From Siniperca chuatsi (Eukaryota > Chordata > Actinopteri > Centrarchiformes > Sinipercidae): 64,000 nt of DNA. Below the pieces are notes generated by a model that worked only from the letters and a program-made list of their open reading frames with translations, was not told the DNA's origin and searched no databases. The position numbers and the translations under genes are program-made. The DNA is taken from the NCBI RefSeq assembly GCF_020085105.1, contig NC_058045.1, positions 8,632,333-8,696,332 of the forward strand, written 5' to 3'. Shown here piece by piece: positions 35,801-46,200 of the stretch (within the stretch, counting starts at the first letter, position 1; each line of letters opens with the position of its first letter).

Positions 35801-37069
35801 ACAATCCTGAGAGCCAGTGAACGCAGCATTAGCCAGTCTCACCTTTGACCCGGAGGTCAATATAAAGGTCAGCGATCATTTGTTCTTCCTCTTTCTCCTG
35901 GAATCCTTCACTGCAGCAGACAGCCGTGGCTGTCTCCCTCTCAGTGTGGCATGCTCACCAGCAGACACCCACCTGAACTCTCTCCTCCTGGCTTCGCCAT
36001 GTAATCTGGTTGGAGCAGAAACACGCAGCAGAACCAAAGTCTCCCGATCTACCACAGCGCTGCGAGGGCCTGTTAGATCTCTGCAATAAAGTTTAGCACC
36101 AACGGCTATTGCACAAAGCCTGCAAGCTAATTTTAAGAAGCACGAAGCAAGTTAACGCCGAGCTATTAACTCTGTAAGGACAACCACAGGTAGAGCGACC
36201 GGCTTCCTCCAACTAACTCCTTTTAACTTAGCACCGTTATCCTAAACAGATCATACACATGCACCTCTAGTTTGGCCCTTAAAGACAACCAGACCCGGCG
36301 GAGAGTAACTTTAAAGCTCCCACTTCACATATTCCTTTGTTTCTGACCACGTGGGCTCATGCTCATGCATGTGAGACATACGGAGGCAGAACAAAGAAAC
36401 ATACACACATTCCTTTTGACGTGCACCCAGGCCTGCGCACGCAAACACACACACACACACATATGCACACGCACTCTTTGTTCTATAGTCTAGTATATTT
36501 AGTCTTCACATTGTGTGTTTTTGCTTTGTTTATCTTTTAAATAAATGCTTGTGTATAATTATGCTGGTGCTTGTGTATAATGTTGCACAAGAGTGAGTAA
36601 TTTGCCAACCTCTTCTATGTTGAACTCCAAATGCTTCAACCTACTAGCTATCAATGGTAATTTCGGCTATAGTTATTAATTTAATTATTCATCTGAGTTC
36701 TAAATTGATAGTTTAGTGTATTTTATGAGACTCAATCAATTAACTGGCTACCATTTCTGGTGGAGTCCCTGAGGACTTTATTTATTTATTATTATCTTTG
36801 ATAATTCTGATAGCCATAATTAATTGATCACACCTACACAAGTGGGTGCCCCCTTTTAACCATTGTAAATCCCAACATTGTGTTATGTTATATTTAGGAA
36901 CTGTCACAAATGATATATGGTTTGACTAAAGGTCAAACCAAGGGCTTGTCAGGGGGGAGTTCATTCACAGTACCTTTAGATTGGGGTAGCAGGAGTTCTT
37001 CACTGCTGAGGAGGTAGGGTTGTTGTCTAGCGTCCAGCTGCCTGTGGCTGTGTTGTCCATTTTCTTCAT
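23922..37069 (-). CDS. slco1c1: Solute carrier organic anion transporter 1C1-like (OATP1C1)
   Basis: Fourteen coding exons give a 692-residue, 12-TM transporter (human SLCO1C1 is 712) that carries thyroid hormones and organic anions across the plasma membrane. All junctions are GT-AG and phases agree throughout. The start ATG (37069-37067) has an upstream in-frame TAG and a good GCTGCCATGA context. Visible features: the [28 protein letters not shown] block of TM1-2 (exon 2), [19 protein letters not shown] (exon 5), the OATP signature [13 protein letters not shown] (245-257), [20 protein letters not shown] (exon 8), a cysteine-rich Kazal-type extracellular loop ([21 protein letters not shown], exon 10) and a charged C-tail. 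It sits just downstream of pde3a, as SLCO1C1 does in mammals, which supports the name; the fish-specific paralogue slco1d1 cannot be fully excluded. A noncoding first exon near 39.7 kb is inferred. Introns hold MITE and LINE fragments and no other gene. Confidence 0.93.
24864..24981 (-). CDS. slco1c1: slco1c1 coding exon 13
   Basis: [20 protein letters not shown] then [20 protein letters not shown]: the conserved TM11 end and cysteine-containing loop. Acceptor 'acacaacag', donor 'gtaatt'. Confidence 0.94.
25362..25426 (-). CDS. slco1c1: slco1c1 coding exon 12
   Basis: Short exon encoding (R)[21 protein letters not shown], the conserved segment before TM11. Acceptor 'tttctgtag', donor 'gtgaga'. 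Confidence 0.93.
25530..25858 (+). mobile_element. 3' end of a LINE in an slco1c1 intron
   Basis: The stretch ending 'gtgtaccccaggaagaatag ... cacctaatggggatccgaat aaac' is a signature 3' UTR of an abundant fish non-LTR retrotransposon (the CCCAGGAAGA...CTAATGGGGATCC block), followed by a degenerate AATAAACGA tail. It is antisense to slco1c1, between coding exons 12 and 11. Confidence 0.65.
26128..26312 (-). CDS. slco1c1: slco1c1 coding exon 11
   Basis: Residues 496-556: end of the loop (LFDNCRCV) and TM10 ([20 protein letters not shown]). Donor 'gtccat' follows GTCAG. It is weak, but supported by the exact continuation RCIKPELKS in exon 12; reading through would terminate after about 20 codons. 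Confidence 0.91.
26554..26719 (-). CDS. slco1c1: slco1c1 coding exon 10
   Basis: Residues 440-495: the Kazal-like large extracellular loop with closely spaced cysteines ([28 protein letters not shown]). Acceptor 'cacatgcag'. The donor 'gtttga' is weak, but phase 0 fits exon 11. Confidence 0.92.
26961..27156 (-). CDS. slco1c1: slco1c1 coding exon 9
   Basis: Residues 375-439: [20 protein letters not shown] (TM8) and [20 protein letters not shown] (TM9). Acceptor 'ttggttag', donor 'gtatgt'. Confidence 0.94.
27568..27955. mobile_element. MITE with TTTAAAGGTG terminal repeats
   Basis: Left end 'tttaaaggtgagatatg' (27568) is mirrored by 'gcataccccacctttaaa' at the right end (about 27935-27953). 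This is a common teleost MITE whose ends read TTTAAAGGTGGGGTATG. It lies in the slco1c1 intron between coding exons 9 and 8. The 63-codon ORF inside it is chance. Confidence 0.6.
28070..28234 (-). CDS. slco1c1: slco1c1 coding exon 8
   Basis: Residues 320-374: [15 protein letters not shown] and [20 protein letters not shown] (TM7 and the following loop). Acceptor 'ccacacag', donor 'gtaagc'. Confidence 0.95.
28712..28960 (-). CDS. slco1c1: slco1c1 coding exon 7
   Basis: Residues 237-319. Carries the OATP superfamily signature [13 protein letters not shown] and TM6, then the PKSLP motif and a hydrophilic cytosolic loop. Acceptor 'cttcgcag', donor 'gtaaga'. Confidence 0.95.
29472..29570 (-). CDS. 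slco1c1: slco1c1 coding exon 6
   Basis: Membrane segment [20 protein letters not shown] followed by [13 protein letters not shown]. Acceptor 'atattctag', donor 'gtgagt'. Not visible as an isolated ORF of 60 codons. Confidence 0.93.
29808..29915 (-). mobile_element. LINE 3' tail (L2-like) in an slco1c1 intron
   Basis: Read on the minus strand: 'aagcactttgtaacatgga', 'aaaagtgctctataaataaa' then an (ATT)n tail, the typical 3' end of L2-like fish LINEs. A short, 5'-truncated copy. Confidence 0.5.
30507..30653 (-). CDS. slco1c1: slco1c1 coding exon 5
   Basis: Begins at [11 protein letters not shown] and includes [18 protein letters not shown] and [16 protein letters not shown]. Acceptor 'gatctgtag', donor 'gtaatg'. 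Confidence 0.95.
31176..31267 (-). CDS. slco1c1: slco1c1 coding exon 4
   Basis: Extracellular loop segment [20 protein letters not shown] with N-glycosylation sequon(s); less conserved, as expected. Acceptor 'gtacgcag', donor 'gtgaca' chosen because it keeps phase 1 into exon 5. Confidence 0.85.
31501..31633 (-). CDS. slco1c1: slco1c1 coding exon 3
   Basis: Residues 80-123: [20 protein letters not shown] and TM3 ([20 protein letters not shown]). Acceptor 'accatgtag', donor 'gtaggc'. Two bases of codon 124 carry over. Confidence 0.93.
32704..32845 (-). CDS. slco1c1: slco1c1 coding exon 2
   Basis: Residues 33-79. TM1 and the strongly conserved [19 protein letters not shown] and IDGSFEIG blocks. 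Acceptor 'tctctttag', donor 'gtgagt'. Confidence 0.95.
34020..34325 (+). repeat. MITE copy 2 of the CGATTAAT-rich family
   Basis: Shares 'aattgtttggtctacaaaatg', 'agcccaaagatg', 'gagaagctggagccagtga' and the terminal 'ttgattaattgattatc'/'gtcgatcaattgatcc' block with the copies at 1258 and 57855. Degenerate. Confidence 0.55.
34658..34709. other. Perfect 23-bp inverted repeat (hairpin)
   Basis: Arms 34658-34680 and 34687-34709 are exact reverse complements, separated by the 6-base loop ATCCTA. The left arm starts CTAATGTGGGC. The arms do not match the ends of the other repeats in this window. Confidence 0.95.
35839..35871. promoter_or_regulatory. Putative nuclear-receptor response element cluster
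   Basis: On the minus strand 35851-35839 reads GGGTCAAAGGTGA, a DR1-type pair of half-sites (HNF4/RXR/PPAR-like). On the plus strand two AGGTCA half-sites follow (35854-35859 and 35866-35871), spaced 6 bases. With the TGACCC at 35846-35851 they form an everted pair with 2-base spacing. The cluster lies in intron 1 of slco1c1, about 1.1 kb downstream of the start exon. Function is inferred. Confidence 0.4.
36974..37069 (-). CDS. slco1c1: slco1c1 coding exon 1
   Basis: 32 codons, starting MKKMDN and ending SCYPNLK, which matches the family pattern ...C..LK just before TM1. Donor 'gtactg'. The longer 69-codon ORF over this spot (36933-37142) is in another frame and is not the gene. Confidence 0.82.
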
Positions 37070-37144
37070 GGCAGCCTCCTACTGTACCTTGCCTGAGCTG
37101 TGGTTTCTCTTTAGATGATTTATTATGGCTGTCCTCACTCACAC
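37070..37144 (-). other. slco1c1: slco1c1 5' UTR portion of the start exon
   Basis: Between an acceptor ('cttacaacag', AG at 37146-37145) and the start codon. It contains the in-frame stop TAG shortly before the ATG. This implies an upstream noncoding exon. Confidence 0.6.
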
Positions 37145-39681
37145 CTGTTGTAAGGAATTCAGATTCAGAAGTCTGTCAAGCCCAATTTGCTTAACAAAAA
37201 TGATTGTACTCATCTAAGACAGCACGTCCCAATAGGCCTATGTATTAGGAATAGAATGTTCCTTGGACTAAAATAAGGTTAAACAACAATTTCATCTCAC
37301 AACAGATATTGTATGTCCAAGATGTGTGTAGCCTAGCTTAAAACAGAGAAGGAAGAAGGAAGGAGAAATGGCTGTCCTAGCTCCATCAAGGAGCCTTCCA
37401 TCAACTCCAACGATGTCATATGCACACTGTATCTTGTGTATTTAAAATATTATACAATGCAGTTATCTTGAGAATTGCAGCTTTTTACCGTACTACTGAC
37501 CACTAAGAAGTCTTGTCCTCTTCATGAAGTTGCTGGTTTTGCGCAATGTCAAACCCAGGTGATTCTTGGCTGTACTAGTAACTAGCATGATAGCTGTTGA
37601 ACGTGTAAATAAAGAGCATTTTGCAGCTGTTGGAAGTCACATTTTTCCTCATTTGCTACAAGCTACAGTTAGCTGTAAGCCATTTCCCACTGCTTTCAAT
37701 CTTCCTTTTTACATTTCCTTCACCAATATGAAAATGACATAGGCAACAATCGTGTGTTTTCCAAAATGACTGAGGATTCCTTTAACGTGACATTGACCTG
37801 TGCTAATGAATTGTTTGAACCACAGCATGTAAGAAAAAGACTGAGAATCTGGACAGTCCTGCTGAGATTCTGTTTGTGGGGCAACATTTCCCAAATTTGA
37901 GATATCCTGAAAGGCCTAAAAGGATTCTGCAGACATGTAACCTGTGAAACACTGGTGCACTGATCATAAACCTAAACTGATTAACTCCACTGACAAGGTC
38001 AGTATATAGTTTGTTTTATTAGCTGTGCTCATTAGCTCTCTTTACTGTAAGCATGGCAATCGAAATTCCTTACTGTAAGTAGTAAATTTCCCTGGACAAA
38101 AAACCCTGTAACCCTGGTATGGCAATAAGCCGGTAAAGAAATATCTAGAATGAATGAGTCAAATCTCACCTTATTCAAGCATGTTAAATACAACAGTTGT
38201 AGTTTTCAAAAGAGAAAACAAATATAAATAAGCAGACTTAACAAGCCAATGGTTAGCTCAGTAAATACATTAAATGGGCTATTTCATACTAGAGAGGAAA
38301 CTGATTACAACTGATCTTGTAGAAGCCAAGTGACAAAGAAAAAGTGATAGCACACAGTAAAGGAAGAAGAAAGAAGAAAACAGGAAAATATTTTCAGAAT
38401 AATCAAGTGTGCAGTGAAAACATGATGGCAGTAAAAAATAGATTTGGTAAACTGTTTAGTCTTAAAACAATCAGAAAGACAAAATGCATCAAAGTGTGAA
38501 GAATCTCTTTGAAGATCAGAGCTTATAGAAAAACTCAATGAAGTTACCAACTATTCCTATGCCTGAAATATTCTAGACATACAAGAAAAACAGGTTTAAA
38601 TGCACATGCAGTATGTTTAACATCCAGGAAAATCATGATCATCTGTCATCATCAACAACAACCTGAAGAAGCTACAAGGACATTTTTCTTTCCTTCAGGT
38701 CTAGACAACAAACAAATACCAGAGGCACCATATCATTCTGAAGAGATGAGTAATTGTATAAAATGTTCATCTAATGGTTAGAATAATCTCTTCAGTATCA
38801 GTGATGATACTAAGAGTTTTTTAGAAATGGTGATGGTGGAATGATAGAACTCAATGATGAGTGACAGAAAAATGTGCAAAGAAAAACAAAGTATGAATTC
38901 ACTAATGATTACAGTGGTATGACTGGACAGTAAATTATTGGGAAATTATGAGAAAGTTAGCCAGGTTTGCTTCAGACATTCTGCTGAATTTGGCCAGTGC
39001 TTCTTTTTTTGTAATTGCTTCTTTTTTTATGCCATAGTAATATCCCATTTAACAACATTTAAAATATTAATCTAAATAAAACTGAAATTGGCCTACCAAT
39101 TAGGGATACATATAGAAAGAAGAGCCATACCATGATGACTTCTTTTGTTAGCAATCTTCTAAATTGTGTCCCACAATTATTTCACAAGCTACTTTCATCA
39201 GTTTGTTTTGAAGCTTGTATCTGACTGAGGGGTTTGCTCCAGGAGAGGTTGTTAATGGGCTGCCTTCCCTATGCAAAATTATACTGCCTTCTCTCCAGTG
39301 TCTCTGTGGGATTTGGACAAGACATGTCTTTTTTTTTTCTCGGTGTTTTACGAGTTCAAGGAGAATTGTAGGTAATATTCAGTGGTGATACCACGTGCAC
39401 TCAGGTTAATTAATCAATGCATATTGAGAAACCAGAAAAAGCTTTCTCTGGATTCTGCACGTCCCCTGCTGTTTCCACGGACAGCTGTGTGCACTGCACC
39501 GGTGAGAGTTGATGCTACAGACACTGAAACTTATTTTCAGTCTCTCACTTGAATCTGCAATTATCATATCGCTGCAACTTCACTAAATTCTAGCCTTGAA
39601 AATATACAAAATGTCAAGGAAACAATATCCGCATTTTTAATGACTGAGAATCTTCACTAAAAAGAACGCCACGTTACTTAC
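37145..39681 (-). other. Probable slco1c1 5' UTR intron; no gene seen
   Basis: AT-rich DNA with no recognisable exon on either strand. Contains no clear repeat family beyond short T and A runs. Bounded by the inferred noncoding exon donor (GTAAGT at 39681-39676) and the acceptor before 37144. Confidence 0.35.
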
Positions 39682-39960
39682 CCAACTCGGGGCTTCAACC
39701 CTTTCCCTTCACGACGTCTCTAACTTCTTATTTTAAAATACAAATGGAGGCAATTAGAATCCTGTTCCACAAAACGCGTCAGCCGCATAAAATGACCCTC
39801 TTCTAATCAAGTCACCCACTCATACTGTACATGTTCCTCGGCAACGGACAGCGATGTGTTTCACTGGCAACGGCAGTGTGCACACTGAGCACCGTGTTCA
39901 CAGTGAATCACACGTGATGCGTCAAAAAGAGCTGCGAAAACTACTTGCCATACCATATCC
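39682..39960 (-). promoter_or_regulatory. slco1c1: Candidate slco1c1 promoter and noncoding first exon
   Basis: On the minus strand a near-consensus donor 'gttgg|gtaagt' sits at 39682/39681. The DNA just upstream (39690-39960) has more CpG and GC than its surroundings (words like acgcgtcagccg, ggcaacggacagcg). This is the most plausible transcription start for the gene, 2.6 kb upstream of the start exon. No TATA box was found. Inference from splice signal and composition. Confidence 0.4.
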
Positions 39961-41639
39961 CACCTTTTCACTGAGCTCTAACAAGCTGTAACCGGTGAAT
40001 TGCTGTTGCAAACATTATGCAGTGTGTCGGTAAAGCCACAACACCAAGCCATGATTGAGATTTACACATTTCATAATTTATCTATTAGACCTGCTGCATG
40101 CTGTGGCATTCACTTGCCAGAAGTACTGTAGACCTGCTTTCCCCAGCATTTTGCTCAAACAACATGCATGGATAAATTATTCCCCTCTGCCTCCTAATAT
40201 TTTGTGATGTTTACAGCTTTCAAGGATGGCTCAGATAATAACAAATATGCTAAGTAAAACCATATAGTGCAGATTGCTGGCACACACAATGAGTACATAT
40301 CCTGATGAATTCTGAGATGTGGTCCACTTCATGTTTGTCTTCACTGCCACCTTTGTTACAGTTAAATGGAGTGCATAGGTGGCTTTAAACCATTCACTCA
40401 CTATAAGTCTTAATAGTCATTATGAACCATGAGCAAGTCAGTTATTCTAAATAATGCAGATGCTGTAATAATGCAGTAGATTTTCATTTAAAATGTCTTG
40501 CTCATTCGTAGCTATAAACCTGTGTTCCTTTGAATACAGTGAGTCCCATGCTCTTTCTTAAACGGACTAATATTCATGGTAAAATAGGATAAATGGGACT
40601 GACACAAAATGATGCCCGCCTTTATTCACTTTTTAACGAGTCACAAAACTTTGCTTGGTGGAAAGCAGTGTAGTCTGAAATGCACCCTCAACCAGTAAAT
40701 CCAAAGTTTGACTGAACCAGTATCATCTAACTGCAGTCAGCTTCATTAAAATGAGTCATAAAGGCACAAAAAATAGGCTGGCAAATAGTGAAGATTCAGT
40801 CAGGTTTCAAAATGGAGTTCAGTGCCTGAAAACTAATTAGACTATTAACTGAACTTGACCCAAGAAAATAATGGAAAGAAGTAAATAAATAAGTAAATAA
40901 ATGAAAGGGTGCATTACTGGTGCTGTTAAAATGGATTGTTGTATTGGTTTACAAATTGTACTCAACTCACCCCAAAGTGACAATTTTCATAAAAGAAAGA
41001 AAAAAAAACATTTAAAAGAGCTTACAAAAACAAGAGGGTACCAATGCACCTTTAATGCTTCGCCCCCTAATAAAAATGCATAGTTAGATAAGGTCATAAT
41101 TCCCCCATTGAGCCTACTGACACACCAGGAGGTCAGATCTCATTTCTCAAGTTTCTCTGTTGCTATGGGGATAACTGGTCTATACACAGCAGACCCACTT
41201 GTTATGAACATGCCCACACGTCTCTCTGTGGCTTCAGGGCTAGGTTAACAAAACCTATTAAGCACTCAAAGTGAGATACAGAATTGGCTAAGGTGCTAAA
41301 CTACATCCATATTTTAAAATAAATGAGAATCTACTACTGTACTGGATAGTAAAATTTGAGCTGGAGCCACAGAACAATTTTTTATTCTTATATTGTGATT
41401 AGGAGTGGGAAAAAAACAATAAAATTATCTGTCATTCTACATGTAATTTTAGATTGGAATACTGATACATTTTCCAGAAAATCAATTGAGAAACTTTTCT
41501 TGGATAAAATAACCAGACAGAAATGTATGTTTTTGGCAAAGCTGGCAAATTCAATAGATAACAAATTAAGGTACTTCATTCCAAATCAAATATTTGCATA
41601 AAGTAGTCCTGACTTTTGATCTTCAACATGGCCCACAAT

Positions 41640-42242
41640 TACGGTGGCCCTGAGGGTCAAAACACAACAACATTTCACAAAACACAACGACATTTCAGAT
41701 TATGAAAAGGGTGGGACAACACTTGATTGGACAGAACCAAAGTCAATTCAGAGTTTATTCAATGGATGTGTTAAGGTGGGTTGGTGCTAGATTTGATCAG
41801 CCGGAGAGCTCTAAACTCTACGCTGCTGTGATTGGTTGTTTCGCTGTCAGGCAACTGATGACGCTCTGGGCATGTGTTAAAGTTAACTAGAATGGTCAGC
41901 TACACGGAAGTCCCTTAGATGGCAAACTGGCCAATCGTTTAGGCCTTTGGCTTTATTGAAAAAGCTGTGCCTTGACTAGTCAATTTCCTCCTCCATCTCC
42001 TCAGTCCAGATTCTTTCAAGCATGCTTTCAGGGTTCCACGGAACATTTTGATGTTATGATATGTTGAAAGCACGTCAATAATTACATCATATGAATGTCC
42101 TTGGAAATGACATTGAACTGTCGCCAGGGACTTGGGTTCTGTCCAGGCACAAACAAGAAGTGTTGTCCCACCTTTTTCATAATCTGAAATGTCTTTGTGT
42201 TTTCTGAAATGTAGCTGTGTTTTGACCCTCAGGGCCACCGTA
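41640..42242. mobile_element. Nonautonomous DNA transposon with long inverted ends, TA target site
   Basis: CGGTGGCCCTGAGGGTCAAA at the left (from 41642) is exactly mirrored at the right (ending 42240), and the similarity continues inward for roughly 90-100 bases with scattered mismatches (both arms contain CATTTCAGATTATGAAAA and GGTGGGACAACACTT). TA flanks both ends, consistent with a TA target duplication. The interior (~400 bp) shows no transposase. The 102-codon minus ORF 41939-42247 runs through the right arm and is probably not a gene. Superfamily unknown (TA duplication fits Tc1/mariner-like enzymes). Confidence 0.75.
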
Positions 42243-42913
42243 CGCAATGGTCTAATACAGTAAACCTAGAGATGAAGTGATAGCTACCACGGTACCAACG
42301 ATATGGCAAAATCTCTGATGGTAGACAGTCCTCTCACAGTAGTAGTAACATATCATCTGACGTGTAAATAATCTGTCTTTGGTCCCTGAACAAACTTTCA
42401 TTTGAAGCTGGCATCAAGGCAGAATGGTTAAAACTGTCACATGTCGATAGATCTGAATGGTCAGAAAAGGCAGCTGCTAGTTTCCACCACAAATGGTCCT
42501 CAACCGGGATCTGAGACAGGTGTTTTTGTAAGTATCTATATCTATTTGTTTGTGCCTGTAGCTTTATATTAGCCTAAATAGCTATCCACATATCAGCTGA
42601 TGTTACATGAATATGCAGACAGGCAGACGGACAAGTATACTGTTAGCTTGATAAAAACAATATCTCCCACCCCCAGTTTGTGCCTCTCATGTAACAACAT
42701 CATGGAGTTACATGCTTTTTCTGAAGAGCAATTACAAGCCAAACCCTGACTTACCACTTTTTGGTGAATTGAAAAACATTCCTTTGCTGAACAATAAAAA
42801 AGATTTTTGACTTATTTTCCTAGTTGTGATTTGACCATTAAACTAAACAAAGATGGCAGCCGGAAGTAACTTATTCTATTGCTCGTTTTGTAAGACAACA
42901 AATAAATGTGCAC

Positions 42914-43254
42914 CAGCGATGGAAAGTAACTAAGTGTACATTTACTCAAGTACCGTACTTAAGAACAATCTAGAACAAGCTGTCAAAATGTCAAAAGTAG
43001 TTTAAATTAGCTTATTATCTCCAGCTAGAACATTAATATCAATAGTAATATAGTAGCCTAATTAAATATTATACAATAGAAAACTGACAGGGGGCATTCT
43101 GCTGCTAACACGTACTTTTACTTTTGATACTTTAAAGTACATTTTGCTGATAAAACTTCAGTACATTTACTTCAGTAAGATCTTGTATCGCAGTTTTACA
43201 TTATGGTTGCTACTTTTACTAAAGTAAAAGATCTGAATATTTCTTCCACCACTG
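42914..43254. mobile_element. hAT-type MITE with 8-bp target duplication
   Basis: The left end CAGCGATGGAAAGTAACTAA and the right end (reverse complement CAGTGGTGGAAGAAATATTC) are imperfect inverted repeats, with AAGTAAAAGTA-rich interior, a very common teleost MITE. Flanks ATGTGCAC (42906-42913) and ATGTACAC (43255-43262) match at 7 of 8 bases, fitting an hAT 8-bp duplication. Confidence 0.75.
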
Positions 43255-46200
43255 ATGTACACACAGTCACACATATCATACATTGAAATATAAAATAATG
43301 GTAAACACAATAAGGTAATATAGGTGAAACAGTTATGTTGATGTTATTTGGTTTGGATGTTATTTGTTTTTCTTTTCTCAAAGGTTCCATGAAATAAACA
43401 TCTGACGTCTTTAAAAAAATAAGGGAATATAAAAATATTTTTTGTGACACGAGGCAGCACCAATAGCATGCTAAAGCAAAAACATATTGCGTTAAAGGTC
43501 TACACAGGGCTTAGCAGACCTCTAAAGGATGTTGGCAGTGTATTCTTTTTTTTTCAAGGATGCCAGATATATAGTTGGCGATACCAGCAGTATTAAATAA
43601 AGTTATTTAAAACTTTATTTCTGTTTACTCACTTCAGTAGTGTTTAACCTACTTGTGTAGTGATATATTTTCACCAGAAAATATCATGTCAAGTTTGGAA
43701 ACCATGGCAAGCGTTTGATGAAAATTAAGTTGATCAATGCAGAAAAAACAAACAAACAATTAAACTATACAGTGCTAATCAACCTACACTGGAATTTATT
43801 TATAAAATAGATTTAATTCTATACTAAATAGTCATGTTTATGTATAGGACATGAGTTGATAATCCTTACCTTTTTGACCAGGGTCTTTCCATGTCTTGGT
43901 CTCCCTGTTAGTCCCTATCTTGGAGTTCTTCACCTGTCATCTGCTACAACTGGCTGTCTATCAAACAACATACAAGAATTTGTGTGTACTTCCTTTAGCT
44001 TCACTCTAAAGAGGGAACAATTCACAACTGTCTGTCATTTTGTGTTATAAATACTTCCCTGCAATTGTAAAACATATTATTTTCTATATTATTGCTCCTA
44101 ACCAATTCAACATAGCCAAACATTTGAGAATTGCACATAAATAAAAATGATGAGGAAATGGATAAAACTTTAAGTCTAGGTTCAAGACTTAAACTTTGTT
44201 CAAGCACAAATATGGTCTTGATGAAGCACAGATTCTAAATATAGATCAAAAGATGAAAAATAAACTCACCTCAGACACAGGGATACCACAGAAATTATAG
44301 TCTTGTAATTCAATGTATTCACATTACAACATCCACATGGTTCAGTTTGTGACAACTTCTAATGATCTTCAAATATATTCATTGTATGATACATAATACC
44401 AATATAGGCACTTCCAGTAAGTCTGGCAATATTGAAGCTACAGTATAGTGTCTAAATTACAAAATGGTAAAAATAAATAATGTATATCTAAAAGAGTTTT
44501 TGTAGTTTTAAAATGTCTTTACTGTACAGCATATATGTATATTGTACAAAATGGAGCATCAACCTGCAAGAGAATTAATTATTTTACTTTCACAAATACT
44601 GTGTATTCGGATATATTCTTCCTTGTGTAAGTATTAGTACATGTGGTAAGTGCATGGTACTAGTGAGAAGAAAGCAATTACTTAATCATGTGTCAACTAT
44701 ATAAAAATACTCATCTCATTTTTTTTTACATAATTGTAAAGCTTGTTTGGTTCCCATGGTTACAATTATGTTACATGTGTGAATAAGTATGACAATCAAA
44801 TAAAACCAACTAAAACATGAAAAATACACTATCAAAACTGATATATTGTATCAGCCCAAATGCAAGTATTGACTTCAAACTGGTTTCACTGGGGGGCAAA
44901 ATGCATACATAGTCCACTCTAAAAGAAATGAGATCACCAACACACACTGTGAACAGAATCCCATCACCTTTAAAGATGAGAGGCGTTGTGTGATAAATTC
45001 TCTACTACTGTTGCCAGTGAGGATCTCTGATCTGCAGGCTAAGCTGCTGGCAGATCAAAGAGGAAGCGCAAGGAGAAATATGTTATAGGACCTTCTGCGA
45101 ATAACAATTCCATCTGAGTATCTGAGAAGAATTGAAGAACTACTTACTGCATCACTTTACCCTTCATTATTTCTCCACCTCTACTAAGCAGTACCCCCCT
45201 CTACTAGACAGGCAGAGTCACATTAGAGGGGCCAATGTTAGAATTCAAATAGACATAGACACAAACACACTGCGCTCTCACATACACTGTATACTGTATA
45301 TATAAATTATAAATTGTACAACCTGGAAGCTTGAAATGGAAACTAGAAGTGGAAGTTACATCATTCCAATGAATGATAGAAAGAAAAAGTGCTTTTTCTC
45401 ATTCCATACCACTTTAGTTAAGGTGTCTGTGTTCTATTGAATAGATTGCCTATACAACATTGGTGATATGTCATCATGTTTTTCAAAAGCTGAATAAAAT
45501 GTATCCATTGTGTCTGTGAGGATGGTTATAGCTCATTAGGGATGAATTGCAGGCAACATACAGAAAACAGCAGGCATTTTGTGTATAAGATACAATGAGT
45601 GAGGCAACACATGATCAAGTTGTTCTGATTCAGTGGCTTCTGACAAGTTTGGCCTGATATAGGATTTAGGATAAGTTATTCTCTGTCTAATTTCTTTCTA
45701 ATCAGTGGGTCAACCAATTATTTTCAACTTGTGTAGTCTAAGCTGCAGTAGCTCCTCCCCCCTCCACACTGTAGCAGAGTCAGGGCAGCAGTTAACAGGC
45801 CATTATGGATGTAGTGCGCTATTCACTACAACTGGGAACATTGTGTGGTAATAGAGTATGCAAATGCAGGATCCAAAAGGCTACAAGGACATGATGTTCT
45901 ACACCTGTATCTTACAATGTAATTGCTCTATCACGTCCTATCTACAGGTTGACATGTGTGCTGTTTAGCTTTTTGAGATCAGTTCAAAGAAATGAGATTA
46001 TGGAAGAGAGCAGTGGTACAGTATGAGATGCCAGTGCATAAGAGATTCAGATGTGCATGTAGGTCACGAGTACTCGACAAGATTAGCAATGGATAATTCA
46101 TTACATATTACCTCACTGTACTCAAGTGTGACAATAAGTTGACCTGCCAACTCAGTGTAGAGCACTGTATTTATTCAACTCAAGATCTACTTATGGTCTC

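Larger units (their letters stand above)
32846..36973 (-). other. slco1c1 intron 1 (4.1 kb)
   Basis: The largest intron of the gene inside the coding region. It contains a MITE copy (34020-34325), a perfect 23-bp hairpin (34658-34709), a GC-richer block at 35800-36330 with a cluster of nuclear-receptor half-sites, and an (AC)8 run near 36445-36460. No second gene was recognised; the ORFs at 33171-33524 and 35817-36089 lack family motifs. Confidence 0.5.

Noticed and set aside
23922..37069. Two separate slco genes
   Set aside because: All 14 exons chain in one phase-consistent protein of normal length with no duplicated segment.
36933..37142. 69-codon minus ORF starting MSEDSHNKSSKEK
   Set aside because: It overlaps slco1c1 exon 1 in another frame and does not continue the OATP protein; the correct frame is set by the SCYPNLK junction and the upstream in-frame stop.
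41939..42247. 102-codon minus ORF
   Set aside because: Runs through the inverted arm of the TIR element and lacks transposase motifs.
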